DNA of 54,968 nt from an uncultured Siphonobacter sp. (lineage in GTDB: Bacteria > Bacteroidota > Bacteroidia > Cytophagales > Spirosomataceae): the NCBI GenBank assembly GCA_913774715.1, contig CAJYHS010000026.1, forward strand, positions 1-54,968, read 5' to 3'. Shown here piece by piece: positions 18,914 to 27,553 of this stretch. The position numbers and the translations under genes were made by a program. Numbering within the stretch: position 1 is the first letter of the stretch; each line of letters begins with the position of its first letter. The notes beneath the pieces are model-generated. The model saw only the letters and a program-made list of their open reading frames with translations, had not been told where the DNA came from and did not search any database.

Positions 18914-19759
18914 TTATTCAAAAACTTTCAGGAATGTAACGATAAATGGAGCGGAAAGTAACAAACCATCGAACCGGTCCAGAAATCCACCATGACCGGG
19001 TATGACTGATCCAGAATCTTTGATTTGGATGCTACGTTTGAAGAGTGATTCGACCAGATCTCCGTACGTTCCAGCCACGACGATAACTGCGGCAATCCAG
19101 TACCACTGCCAGGGATTCAGATCTTCGTAAGTCTGTGAAAGAATATAGGCTACAATCATAGCCGTAACAGCTCCCCCAAAACTTCCTTCCCATGATTTTT
19201 TCGGAGAAACCCGCTCAAAAAGCTTCGTTCTACCGAAACGGGTTCCAGCAAAGTATGCTCCTGAGTCACTGGCCCATAACAGAAAAAGACAACCTAATAC
19301 CCGTTCGTAACTGTAGGTTCCGCCTAACAGAGCAATAACTGTAATCAGGGCGAAAGGGATGGCTACGTAGATAATTCCCAGGAATGTATACGCAATATTG
19401 GTAAAGGGCTTGGTTTCGTTTTTCTTATATAACTTGATAAAGAAAATCAGTGTAAAAAGCGGCGAAAGCAGGAAGTATAGTTCAAAATGCAGGTAATGCT
19501 TTTCGATCAGGAAGGTCAGGATATTCATAAAGACCCCTACACCCGTGCCATAATACTTCAGCGGTGCGATGTCATCCAGACCGACCAGTCGGTAAAACTC
19601 CAGTTGACTTAATCCGCCAATCAGGACGAATAAAACCAGATACGACCACTCGCTCCAGTAAATGCCAAAAATCATCAGGGCGGCCCCGAGGATGGCGGTA
19701 ATAACCCGTTGAGCCAGGTTTGAATAACTACTCAGTCGCGTCTGTATTTTTTTCCTCAT
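18914..19759 (-). CDS. cdsA: Phosphatidate cytidylyltransferase
   Basis: A 281-residue integral membrane enzyme that converts phosphatidic acid and CTP to CDP-diacylglycerol, the precursor of all phospholipid head groups. The protein is almost wholly hydrophobic, with about eight membrane spans, and ends in the CdsA signature region (SPKKSWEGSFGGAVTAMIVA and KRSIQIKDSGSVIPGHGGFLDRFDGL) holding the metal-binding acidic residues. The frame extends to 19813, but the first 18 codons lie inside the upstream DUF2007 gene and are not family-like. The start at 19757-19759 (MRKKIQTRLSSYSN) is preferred, overlapping the upstream gene by 32 bases. PssA at 38564 would use its product. Confidence 0.92.
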   Translation of the reverse strand: MRKKIQTRLSSYSNLAQRVITAILGAALMIFGIYWSEWSYLVLFVLIGGLSQLEFYRLVGLDDIAPLKYYGTGVGVFMNILTFLIEKHYLHFELYFLLSPLFTLIFFIKLYKKNETKPFTNIAYTFLGIIYVAIPFALITVIALLGGTYSYERVLGCLFLLWASDSGAYFAGTRFGRTKLFERVSPKKSWEGSFGGAVTAMIVAYILSQTYEDLNPWQWYWIAAVIVVAGTYGDLVESLFKRSIQIKDSGSVIPGHGGFLDRFDGLLLSAPFIVTFLKVFE

Positions 19760-19949
19760 GCTTAATAATAAATTCGGCAAACGCCGCATCCTTAACCGGA
19801 ACGTGCAGTTCACAATGTCCCCATAAATAAGAACTATCCTGTTTACTTAGCACAACCCCATCGATTGCATATTCGTCCAGTAACCAGCCCTTTACGAGTT
19901 CAACTCGCCAGGGCATAAAGGACTCGTAAATTTTAACCCAGCCTTCCAA
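19728..19949 (-). CDS. DUF2007-type small protein (putative signal transducing protein)
   Basis: A 73-residue protein resembling the DUF2007 family, small ferredoxin-fold proteins of unknown role. The pattern WVKIYESFMPWRVELVKGWL, then GVVLSKQDSSY, then ELHVPVKDAAFAEFII is typical. Its 3' end overlaps the start of cdsA, so the two are probably cotranslated. I know this pairing from other Bacteroidota, and it suggests a link to membrane lipid synthesis, though no mechanism is established. Confidence 0.8.
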   Translation of the reverse strand: MEGWVKIYESFMPWRVELVKGWLLDEYAIDGVVLSKQDSSYLWGHCELHVPVKDAAFAEFIIKHEEKNTDATE

Positions 19950-20074
19950 ATGATAAAAGTTTACAGGTAGAACGGACGAGTAATCAGCTTTGTTTTAACC
20001 GGATGAACTTCTCCAGATTCTGGCAAAAATAACGTAGTCCTACGCCTTTTGTGGTTTCGTATGGAAATTGTTTC

Positions 20075-21016
20075 TCAAAGTTCGGCTACCCGCCCCCGCG
20101 TTCTCAGATAGATAATCCGCATCAGCGACCCCGCTACTACGGCCGAGACCAGAGCCGAAGCGATGGGCACTGACTCGGTACTCTCTACATCAATATTCAC
20201 TAGTTTCTGACCTCTCAGGTAGATCATGAATACGACAAATCCATTATTGACAAAGTGAGCAAAAATGGATACCCACAGATTTCCGGACCATAGGTACAGG
20301 TACCCAAACATAGCTCCAAGAATCATTCGGGGAAAGAAACCCATGAACTGCATATGGTAGGCACTAAAAACAGCCGCCGCCAGCCACACTCCCAGATGAG
20401 GTCGTCCCCACCAGCGTTCAAATAATTTCTGCAAGGTTCCCCGGAAAAGTAACTCCTCGCCTAACGCAGGTAAGACGGCTATGACCAATAACCCAAACAG
20501 AAAATGCAGAAATGTTGGAAACTGAGTCAGGAATTTCGTCAGGGTTTCCAGTTGTTTTTCGCTTCTGACCATCCAGTCGGGCAAGGGTAGCTTCTGGTTA
20601 TACTCAAAAATCAAGCTATTTAAAGGAATATAACTAATCACCAGCACTAAAACAGCCGCCCAGATTAGGGGGTCAAGCGAACCTTTTTCTATAAAAACAA
20701 TGTTGCGTTTCTCAGCCAGATACCAATAGATAAAGGCCGTTAGCGTAAAAGTGAATATGGAATTAATGGCCTGTAAGAGCATTGTAGCCAGCCAGCTATG
20801 GGGGTACGCAGCGGGGTTAGTAAACAGCCCATTCCCTGCTTCAAAAATGTTAACTCCGGTTAATGCTTTTACTAAGGGGTAAATAATGGCTAGCTGCGAG
20901 ACTGCACCTAGTACAACCATTAGTCCAAAAATTAGTAATAAACTGGCAAGGGGTGAAAATCGTCTGGCTGGACGATCAGGGGTTTCAAGCATTTCCATGT
21001 AATTTTGTAAAATCAA
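20075..21016 (-). CDS. CPBP family intramembrane glutamic endopeptidase
   Basis: A 313-residue membrane protein of the CPBP (Abi/CAAX protease-like) family with about eight hydrophobic segments. The family's catalytic motifs are visible: EELLFRG (motif 1, near residue 187), FSAYHMQF (motif 2, His near 218) and a third conserved stretch SIFAHFVNN (about 250). These proteases cleave or process membrane-bound substrates; some Bacteroidota members have no known target. It is first in a minus-strand run CPBP, DUF2007, cdsA. The start may instead be the Met at residue 7 (20998). Confidence 0.88.
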   Translation of the reverse strand: MILQNYMEMLETPDRPARRFSPLASLLLIFGLMVVLGAVSQLAIIYPLVKALTGVNIFEAGNGLFTNPAAYPHSWLATMLLQAINSIFTFTLTAFIYWYLAEKRNIVFIEKGSLDPLIWAAVLVLVISYIPLNSLIFEYNQKLPLPDWMVRSEKQLETLTKFLTQFPTFLHFLFGLLVIAVLPALGEELLFRGTLQKLFERWWGRPHLGVWLAAAVFSAYHMQFMGFFPRMILGAMFGYLYLWSGNLWVSIFAHFVNNGFVVFMIYLRGQKLVNIDVESTESVPIASALVSAVVAGSLMRIIYLRTRGRVAEL

Positions 21017-21109
21017 GACGCATCTATAAGACGGAGCTTATGCGAAATAAGGACATTTCTTTGAATTCCTGTTTCCTGAATTTCAGCTCTGGTTATTTCC
21101 TCCACTCGA

Positions 21110-22102
21110 ATGGTAAAGATCAAAGATATTGAATTAGGCGAATTTCCGATACTGTTAGCACCGATGGAAGACGTGAGTGACCCTCCGTTCCGGGCGGTTT
21201 GCAAAGCCGGCGGTGCCGATCTGATGTACACGGAATTCGTTTCCAGCGAAGGTCTGATTCGCGATGCAGCCAAGAGCCGTCAGAAGCTCGACATTTTCGA
21301 ATACGAGCGTCCCATTGGGATTCAGCTGTTTGGCTCGGACGTAGATACCATGGCCGAATGTGCCAAAATCACTACCGAAGTTTCCCCCGATCTTATTGAC
21401 ATTAACTACGGCTGTCCCGTAAAACAGGTGGCATGCCGCGGAGCTGGAGCTGCCTTATTGCAGGACATTCCGAAAATGGTTCGTATGACGGAGGCCGTTG
21501 TCAAGGCTACACATTTACCCGTAACCGTAAAAACCCGTTTGGGCTGGGATGATTCCACCCGCAACATTGAAGAAGTAGCCGAACGTTTACAGGACATTGG
21601 TATTCAGGCCTTAACCATTCATGGTCGTACCCGCGTGCAGATGTACAAAGGCGATGCCGACTGGACTTTGATTGGAAAAATCAAGGATAATCCCCGCATC
21701 AAAATTCCGATTTTCGGAAATGGCGATATTTCCAGTCCTGAAAAAGCTCTGGAGTATAAAAACCGCTACGGCGTAGATGGAATCATGGTGGGCCGGGCCA
21801 GCATTGGTTACCCCTGGATTTTCAACGAAATCAAACATTACCTGAAAACGGGTGAAATTTTAGCTCCCCCCACCATTGCCGACCGCGTAGCCGTGTGTCG
21901 TCAGCATGTGGAATTTTCGGTCCGCTGGAAAGGTGAACGTCTGGGCATTCTTGAAATGCGGAGACACTACGCCAGTTATTTTAAAGGCATCGAAGGAGCC
22001 AAATCTTTCCGTAGCCGTCTGGTCTTAGTAGAGACGCTGGCCGAAGTAGACGAAATTTTACAGGAAATATCTGCCGCTCACGCCGTTGAGGTAAGTTATT
22101 AG
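21110..22102 (+). CDS. dusB: tRNA-dihydrouridine synthase
   Basis: A 330-residue FMN enzyme that reduces uridine to dihydrouridine in tRNA D-loops. The TIM-barrel N-terminus has the FMN-binding LAPMEDVSDPPFR (about 16-28), the catalytic Cys102 in INYGCPVKQV, the Lys/Arg segment TVKTRLGWDD, IHGRTRVQMYKG and the FMN phosphate site GNGDISSPEKA. The C-terminal helical tRNA-recognition domain follows (RRHYASYFKGIEGAKSFR). It is divergent from the CPBP protease gene with a 93-base gap that must hold both promoters. Confidence 0.92.
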   Translation: MVKIKDIELGEFPILLAPMEDVSDPPFRAVCKAGGADLMYTEFVSSEGLIRDAAKSRQKLDIFEYERPIGIQLFGSDVDTMAECAKITTEVSPDLIDINYGCPVKQVACRGAGAALLQDIPKMVRMTEAVVKATHLPVTVKTRLGWDDSTRNIEEVAERLQDIGIQALTIHGRTRVQMYKGDADWTLIGKIKDNPRIKIPIFGNGDISSPEKALEYKNRYGVDGIMVGRASIGYPWIFNEIKHYLKTGEILAPPTIADRVAVCRQHVEFSVRWKGERLGILEMRRHYASYFKGIEGAKSFRSRLVLVETLAEVDEILQEISAAHAVEVSY

Positions 22103-22150
22103 TGGTTAGTTGCTGGTTGTTAGTACATTCAACAACCAGCAACTAACCAC
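22102..22150. repeat. Perfect 20-bp inverted repeat after dusB
   Basis: GTGGTTAGTTGCTGGTTGTT (22102-22121) is exactly complementary to 22131-22150 around a 9-base loop. It begins in the dusB stop codon and ends 18 bases before the next ATG. No U-tract follows on either strand, so it is unlike the terminators of this window. Confidence 0.85.
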
Positions 22151-22168
22151 CACTCCCCCTTTCTTCCT

Positions 22169-23059
22169 ATGCAAAAATCTACTCCTCCCATTGCCTGGGT
22201 TATTTTGATGGGGCTGGCTCTGACCTGGGGCAGTTCGTTCATTCTCATGAAACAGGCTCTTCATACCTTCTCGGGAATTCAGATTGCTTCGTTTCGCTTA
22301 CTGGCCGCCGGAGCTTTTTTTGTGCCCATTCTACTGACTCAGATTAATAACTTGCCCACGGCGAAACAGTGGTTCTGGGGCTTTGTCTGCGGAATGGTAG
22401 GCAGTTTCATTCCGGCCTATCTGTTCTCGTTTGCGGTAATGCATATGAATAGCTCGCTCGTTGGCATTCTGAATGCGTTTACTCCTCTCTTCGTACTTAT
22501 TATTGGATTTCTGGTTTTTAAGCAAACCATGACTTCCCGACAAGTCATTGGGTTAGCATTGGGATTAATCGGTTGCATTCTGATTACGTTAAGTGGAAAT
22601 CAGGGAGCTCTTACTTTCAATTACTATTCATTATTAGTCATCCTGGCTACTATTCTCTACGGTATCAATCCGCATTTACTGAAAACGTATTTATCTGATT
22701 TAAAACCCTTTATATTAACTGGGATTACCTTCGTTACCGTAGCTCCACTGGCGGCGGCCTTCTTATTTCAAACCGATTTTATCAGTCGTTTTCAGGAAGC
22801 GAATGCAGGCTGGTCTTTTGCCGCGGCAGTGACTTTAGGACTCGTCGGTTCGGGAATTGCGATGATTTTCTATAATCAGTTACTTCAGCTGACCGGACCC
22901 GTTTTTGTGAGTTCAGTAACATACTTAATGCCAATTATAGCCGTCGGTTGGGGAGTGCTGGATCACGAAGAAGTTCAGGCTCAGCATTTTGTAGGAATGG
23001 CAATCATTTTATTTGGGGTCTACCTCGTCAACGCCGCCCCAAAAATTAAAAGTGCTTAA
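22169..23059 (+). CDS. EamA-domain (drug/metabolite) transporter
   Basis: A 296-residue inner-membrane protein of the DMT superfamily. Ten hydrophobic segments arranged as two EamA repeats are visible (about 1-140 and 150-290), with the family-like WGSSFILMKQALHTFSGIQ after the first helix and YLMPIIAVGWGVLDHEE near the end. Members export amino acids, nucleobases or metabolites; the substrate cannot be inferred. It follows dusB on the same strand across the 20-bp inverted repeat and may be cotranscribed with it. Confidence 0.88.
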   Translation: MQKSTPPIAWVILMGLALTWGSSFILMKQALHTFSGIQIASFRLLAAGAFFVPILLTQINNLPTAKQWFWGFVCGMVGSFIPAYLFSFAVMHMNSSLVGILNAFTPLFVLIIGFLVFKQTMTSRQVIGLALGLIGCILITLSGNQGALTFNYYSLLVILATILYGINPHLLKTYLSDLKPFILTGITFVTVAPLAAAFLFQTDFISRFQEANAGWSFAAAVTLGLVGSGIAMIFYNQLLQLTGPVFVSSVTYLMPIIAVGWGVLDHEEVQAQHFVGMAIILFGVYLVNAAPKIKSA

Positions 23060-23190
23060 ACCGTAGTAGTAATATCCTGATACCCAGCTTAACTAAGTAT
23101 AGATTCTTCATCACGTCGTAAAGAAAATTCAGTAGAGCTTTGCCTTTCTGGCAAGCTCCGTCTTAACTTAGCGACCCAAAAACTGCCTTT

Positions 23191-23910
23191 ATGGAAACGC
23201 CGAAGTACAAGCGAATTTTACTCAAACTAAGTGGAGAAGCCCTCAGCGGCGAAAAGAAGTCGGACAAAATCATTGATTCGTCCATTCTTGAACAATACGC
23301 CCAGGAAGTAAAACGCGTTGCTGATCTCGGTGTTCAAGTAGCAATTGTCGTAGGTGGAGGAAACATCTTCCGCGGAAAAGAACTCGAAGCCACCGGTCTG
23401 GATCGCGTGCAGGGTGATTACATGGGAATGTTAGCCACAGTAATCAACGGAATGGCCGTTCAGGCTGCTCTCGAAAAAGAAGGTCTGTTTACTCGTCTGA
23501 TGTCAGCCGTAAAAATGGAACAGATCTGCGAACCCCTGATCCGTCGCCGGGCCATGCGTCACCTCGAAAAAGGTCGTATCGTAATCTTCGGTGCAGGAAC
23601 GGGTAACCCCTACTTCACCACGGATTCAGCCGCCAGCCTCCGGGCCATCGAAATTAAAGCCGATGTGGTGCTCAAAGGAACCCGCGTGGATGGCGTTTAC
23701 ACAGCCGACCCTGAGAAAGATCCTACCGCAACCCGTTACACAAACGTTACATTTGATGAAGTCATCGCGAAGGATCTGAAAGTAATGGACCTGGCTTCGT
23801 TTGCCTTGTGCCGTGAAAACAAGCTTCCCATCGTCGTTTTTGATATGAATAAGCCTGGTAACTTACTCAACCTGGTAATGGGTCAGGAAGTAGGAACACT
23901 TATTTCGTAA
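23191..23910 (+). CDS. pyrH: Uridylate kinase (UMP kinase)
   Basis: A 239-residue amino-acid-kinase-fold enzyme that phosphorylates UMP to UDP. The motifs are [14 protein letters not shown] (nucleotide binding, 6-19), [10 protein letters not shown] (about 53-62), [19 protein letters not shown] (about 71-89), [19 protein letters not shown] and [12 protein letters not shown]. Length is typical of bacterial PyrH. It is followed after 71 bases by frr, the conserved pyrH-frr pair. Confidence 0.96.
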   Translation: METPKYKRILLKLSGEALSGEKKSDKIIDSSILEQYAQEVKRVADLGVQVAIVVGGGNIFRGKELEATGLDRVQGDYMGMLATVINGMAVQAALEKEGLFTRLMSAVKMEQICEPLIRRRAMRHLEKGRIVIFGAGTGNPYFTTDSAASLRAIEIKADVVLKGTRVDGVYTADPEKDPTATRYTNVTFDEVIAKDLKVMDLASFALCRENKLPIVVFDMNKPGNLLNLVMGQEVGTLIS

Positions 23911-23981
23911 TTAATTTCAGATTTACTGAGGAAACGTTCCTCTTGAAACTGTATTACACGTAACATCATACTATCTCCGCA

Positions 23982-24542
23982 ATGGACGAAATAGAGTTTT
24001 ATCTCGAAGCTGCGATAGAGACAATGGAAGGTGCCATGAAGCACTTGAACATTGAACTCAGTAAAATACGGGCAGGAAAGGCTTCACCAGCCATGCTCGA
24101 AGGTGTAATGGTGGAATACTACGGTGTTCCCAGCCCCCTTCACAACGTGGCTTCTATTACTACCCCCGACGCCCGGACTATCTCGGTAAAGCCCTTCGAA
24201 AGGAAGATTGTAAACGACATTGATCGGGCCATCCGGAATGCAAATCTTGGCTTCTCTCCTGCCAATGATGGTGAAGTGCTTCGTATCAGCATTCCTCCCG
24301 TTACGGAAGAACGACGTCGTGATCTGGTAAAACGCGTAAAAGCAGAAATCGAAACGGCGAAAGTTAATATTCGTAATGCCCGTCAGGATGCCAACAATAG
24401 CATCAAGAAACTGACGAAAGATGGCGTGGCTGAAGATGCCGTGAAAGAAGGCGAAGACCGCGTTCAGAAATTAACGGATAAATATATTGCTAAAATTGAT
24501 CAGGTATTCCTGGCCAAAGAGGTAGATATTATGTCTGTCTAA
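23982..24542 (+). CDS. frr: Ribosome recycling factor
   Basis: A 186-residue RRF that, with EF-G, splits post-termination ribosomes. The three-helix bundle and central beta domain are recognisable: LSKIRAGKASPAMLEGVMVEYYG (about 26-48), then TTPDARTISVKPFERK, PPVTEERRRDLVKRVK and NIRNARQDANNSIKKL. Length equals the usual 184-187 residues. It lies downstream of pyrH and is followed by a strong terminator. Confidence 0.97.
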   Translation: MDEIEFYLEAAIETMEGAMKHLNIELSKIRAGKASPAMLEGVMVEYYGVPSPLHNVASITTPDARTISVKPFERKIVNDIDRAIRNANLGFSPANDGEVLRISIPPVTEERRRDLVKRVKAEIETAKVNIRNARQDANNSIKKLTKDGVAEDAVKEGEDRVQKLTDKYIAKIDQVFLAKEVDIMSV

Positions 24543-24557
24543 ATATGAATTATTTTA

Positions 24558-24592
24558 TAAAACCCCGGTTTCTTAATAGAGACCGGGGTTTT
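24558..24592 (+). terminator. Rho-independent terminator after frr
   Basis: AAAACCCCGGT (24559-24569) pairs with ACCGGGGTTTT (24582-24592), extended inward with one mismatch, and is followed by a T-rich run. It ends the pyrH-frr unit. Confidence 0.9.
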
Positions 24593-24680
24593 TATTTTCC
24601 ACCAATCAAAAAAATAAAAAAACATTAGGTCAATTAAAAACTAAGTCCCACTTTTAGACCAGAAAACGTTTTTAGTCGAA

Positions 24681-25277
24681 ATGACGACAACCTTAGTAAA
24701 GGACGAGCAGATTAGAGCTTCCATCATGGAAGCCGCTCAGAAAATCTTTCAACAATATGGTCTGAATAAGACCACGATGGAAGACATTGCCAAGGCAATG
24801 GGTAAGGGAAAAAGTACGCTGTATTATTACTTCGCCAGTAAGGAAGAGATCTTTGAAGCGGTATTATTCAAAGAAATGAGTGACGTTTTTACCCTCATGG
24901 AAAAAGCTTGCCAGCAGGCTACTACCACTCGGGAAAAGTTCAAGGCCGTTACTCAAACCAAGATTATTGCTCTGCACAAAAAGATGAATCTTTATCGGAC
25001 GCTGTCCGCTGAAGTGCAGTGCAACCGTTCGGTTATCGACTCATGCCGGAATTTGTTTAGCAGCCGGGAGATTAGTCTATTTGAAGGGATTATTACTTTC
25101 GGTATCGAAAGAAAAGAAATACACGAGCGTCACCGCGAAGATTTAAGCCTGTTATCTCATGTAATTTTGAGTGCTTTACGCGGTATTGAAATCGATATTC
25201 TAATGTTTGATGAAAATCCTGATTTAGATACAAAACTGGATTTGATGATTTCCATCATTGGAAAAGGGCTTGAATAA
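24681..25277 (+). CDS. TetR/AcrR family transcriptional regulator
   Basis: A 198-residue one-component repressor. The N-terminal helix-turn-helix (about 10-57) has the family pattern IMEAAQKIFQQYGLNKTTME, then DIAKAMGKGKSTLYYYFASKEEIF. The C-terminal ligand-binding region (60-198) is helical and not assignable. The gene stands alone between two hairpins. An 8-bp inverted repeat TTTTCGAC/GTCGAAAA follows at 25297-25327, and related TAGTCGAAA occurs just before its ATG; these could be its own operators. The next cluster downstream is a candidate target, which is inference only. Confidence 0.9.
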   Translation: MTTTLVKDEQIRASIMEAAQKIFQQYGLNKTTMEDIAKAMGKGKSTLYYYFASKEEIFEAVLFKEMSDVFTLMEKACQQATTTREKFKAVTQTKIIALHKKMNLYRTLSAEVQCNRSVIDSCRNLFSSREISLFEGIITFGIERKEIHERHREDLSLLSHVILSALRGIEIDILMFDENPDLDTKLDLMISIIGKGLE

Positions 25278-25296
25278 AGTTCTTTTTTTTACCTCA

Positions 25297-25327
25297 TTTT
25301 CGACTCCAATACAAATTTGGTCGAAAA
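25297..25327. promoter_or_regulatory. Possible operator: TTTTCGAC-N15-GTCGAAAA
   Basis: TTTTCGAC at 25297-25304 is the exact reverse complement of GTCGAAAA at 25320-25327. It lies directly downstream of the TetR gene and upstream of the glycosylation cluster. A related half site (AGTCGAAA) precedes the tetR ATG. The role is inferred from symmetry and position only. Confidence 0.3.
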
Positions 25328-25427
25328 ATCTAAACCTCTATTCACGCAACCCAGAGCTATGCTTATGCACCTTATGATTTGAATTTATTATCCGTAGTAC
25401 CTTAATGATGCCCTTCCGGGCCCTGCC

Positions 25428-25745
25428 ATGAAAACTATTATAGACCCCCTCCAGGGACAGATTATTTCTGTTCTGCGTACGTTGTTTCGTAAAAGCTTTT
25501 ACGTATACGCTCCCCGTACTATTCGCCTGCAGCATTCTTTCCAGCAGGATTTTGGCCTAACTGATGCCGAATTACGAGAATTAACCAACGAAGTTGAACG
25601 AGTATTAGGTTTTGAATTAGCCAGCCCTTCTCTGCGAAATATCACTACCGTTGGTGATATGGTAAATGAATTCCACGCGAGTCAGCCTATTCCTTCATTT
25701 TCGTCAATTACTCCCTCGTATTCAGCTTTAGCCAGCTCATACTGA
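25428..25745 (+). CDS. Small acyl-carrier-protein-like protein lacking the phosphopantetheine serine
   Basis: A 105-residue protein. Residues about 38-84 (QQDFGLTDAELREL through LGFELASPSLRNITTVGDMV) align by eye with the acyl carrier fold: the DxGxDSL helix-2 start, the E/L-rich helix 2, the F-E-L-x segment and the I-T-T-V-G-D helix 4. The usual modified serine is replaced by Asp46 (DFGLTDAEL in place of DLGADSL), so it should not carry phosphopantetheine. The last 20 residues are Ser/Pro-rich. It precedes a GT39 glycosyltransferase gene by 28 bases. It could be a structural or regulatory carrier-like partner. The assignment rests on pattern only. Confidence 0.6.
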   Translation: MKTIIDPLQGQIISVLRTLFRKSFYVYAPRTIRLQHSFQQDFGLTDAELRELTNEVERVLGFELASPSLRNITTVGDMVNEFHASQPIPSFSSITPSYSALASSY

Positions 25746-25753
25746 GGTTACAC

Positions 25754-25767
25754 GGGGCTTCAGCCCC
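25754..25767 (+). promoter_or_regulatory. Short GC hairpin just upstream of the GT39 start
   Basis: GGGGC (25754-25758) pairs with GCCCC (25763-25767) around TTCA, six bases before the ATG at 25774. It may limit ribosome access to the GT39 gene; no function is known. Confidence 0.3.
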
Positions 25768-25773
25768 TTTGCC

Positions 25774-27369
25774 ATGAAAACCTTTACTTTATCAAAATCC
25801 TTGGTAATTCTAGGGATTTTCAGCTTCCTATTGCTTTCACTGGGCACCAGTAAACTCATGCTCTATTCGCTCGACGAGGCCAAAAATGCCGAATGTGCCC
25901 GCGAAATGTTTGAGCATAACAACTGGATTGTCCCGACATTCAATGATGAGCTTCGAACGGACAAGCCTCCTCTTCATTACTGGGTAATGATGAGTAGCTT
26001 TCATCTCTTTGGAGTAAGCGAATTCACGGCCCGTTTAGGGTCTATACTTTCTGGGGTAGGAACTATACTATTAACCTTTTTCTTCGCCTGGCGAAACCGA
26101 AATCCCCGAACGGCCTGGATTACGGCCTTAGTGTTACTAGCTTCTTTACACATAGGCGTTCAGTTTCGAATGGCCGTTCCCGATCCTTACCTGATCTTCT
26201 TTCTGACTTTAGCCTGGGTATCGTTCTTTGAATGGTATCGAAAACTTGACCAGACTTTTCATTCTTCAAATTGGATCTGGCTCATGTATCTGGCTTTGGG
26301 ATTAGGTGTATTAACCAAAGGTCCCATCGCCCTGGTATTAGTGGGATTAGCCGGAGGTTTGTTTCTCTATATGCGAAAAGAAATGGGTTATCTTCTTCAG
26401 ATGAAGCTTCTTCCGGGCATTATGATGATCCTGGCTATTACTTTACCCTGGTATCTGAGTGTACATACGGCAACGGATGGTGCCTGGACCGAAGGCTTTT
26501 TCCTGAAGCATAACCTGAGCCGTTTTCAGGCACCGATGGAAGGGCACGGGGGCTTTTTTCTGGTTACTCCGCTGTACGTACTCATTGGGTTACTCCCTTT
26601 TTCCGTCTTCCTTCCGCAGGCAGTTCATTATGCCTGGAAACACCGAAAACGAAATGATACCCTGGCTTTTGCCCTGAGCGTAGCGATTGTGGTGGTTGGA
26701 TTTTTCAGTTTTTCAGGTACCAAGCTTTTTAATTATACCGTTCCAAGCTACCCCTTCGTAGCTTTATTAATCGGAGCCTTTCTGGATAAAGTTTTAGATC
26801 AGGAACTACTCTGGAAAAAACTTCGTCCTTCGCTACTCGTATATATCGTACTGGCGGCTTTATTACCCATTGCTTTTTATCTGGGACTTCGGCTCGATCC
26901 GGTGGTATCGCATCTGGCAGGATGGGCATTTATTTTTTTAACGTTCCCACTCGGTGCAGCAGCTGCCTGGTATCGTTTTCGCCATCATCAACTGAATCGG
27001 ACGATTATGGCTCTGACTGGTTCATTTATCGTCACCGCCATTCTGTTTTTCCAACTAGCCTACCCTAGTATCGACCGGGAAAATCCAGTGAGTCAAACCA
27101 TTCAGATGATTAGTCCTGAAGAAAAGGTAATTGCTTACAAACAATTCAACCCAGCTTACGTATTTTATTTAAGTCGCCCGGTTGAAGTGATGCAAACACC
27201 TGAGGCCTTACATCATGCCTTGCAGGTTAATCCCTCGGTTATTGTGATTTCCAGAACTGAATTTCTCTCGGAACTGGATGATTTCGATCAATTGCAGGAA
27301 GTAAGTCGCAAGCGTGACCTCTTCGAAACCCCCACCACTATATTATTCAAGAAGTCCAAGGAGTATTGA
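25774..27369 (+). CDS. GT39-like membrane glycosyltransferase (ArnT/PMT type)
   Basis: A 531-residue protein with about ten or more membrane spans of the GT-C fold. The first periplasmic loop has the catalytic acidic pair YSLDEAKNAE (Asp34-Glu35) and RTDKPPLHYW (Asp63-Lys64), features of ArnT and related enzymes that transfer a sugar from a polyprenyl-phosphate donor to lipid A, lipids or proteins. The C-terminus (about 440-531) is a soluble domain. It lies 28 bases after the carrier-like gene and upstream of an epimerase, a GT2 polyprenyl-phosphate glycosyltransferase and a second GT39, which together fit envelope glycosylation. Acceptor and sugar are unknown. Confidence 0.87.
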   Translation: MKTFTLSKSLVILGIFSFLLLSLGTSKLMLYSLDEAKNAECAREMFEHNNWIVPTFNDELRTDKPPLHYWVMMSSFHLFGVSEFTARLGSILSGVGTILLTFFFAWRNRNPRTAWITALVLLASLHIGVQFRMAVPDPYLIFFLTLAWVSFFEWYRKLDQTFHSSNWIWLMYLALGLGVLTKGPIALVLVGLAGGLFLYMRKEMGYLLQMKLLPGIMMILAITLPWYLSVHTATDGAWTEGFFLKHNLSRFQAPMEGHGGFFLVTPLYVLIGLLPFSVFLPQAVHYAWKHRKRNDTLAFALSVAIVVVGFFSFSGTKLFNYTVPSYPFVALLIGAFLDKVLDQELLWKKLRPSLLVYIVLAALLPIAFYLGLRLDPVVSHLAGWAFIFLTFPLGAAAAWYRFRHHQLNRTIMALTGSFIVTAILFFQLAYPSIDRENPVSQTIQMISPEEKVIAYKQFNPAYVFYLSRPVEVMQTPEALHHALQVNPSVIVISRTEFLSELDDFDQLQEVSRKRDLFETPTTILFKKSKEY

Positions 27370-27553
27370 TTAATGCGGCCAGGCTTTAAAATGGGAATTT
27401 CCGGTTTTACAGTTTGACTTAAACGATAAACTCATTTCGGTTACATTCAATTGTCCGCAGGAAAGGCTAAAAACGCCGTAAAGAATTGTATCTTACCATT
27501 TCTTTAGCCTTCCACGCTGAGATGGACCGACTGGTCTCAAATCCCAGAAAACT

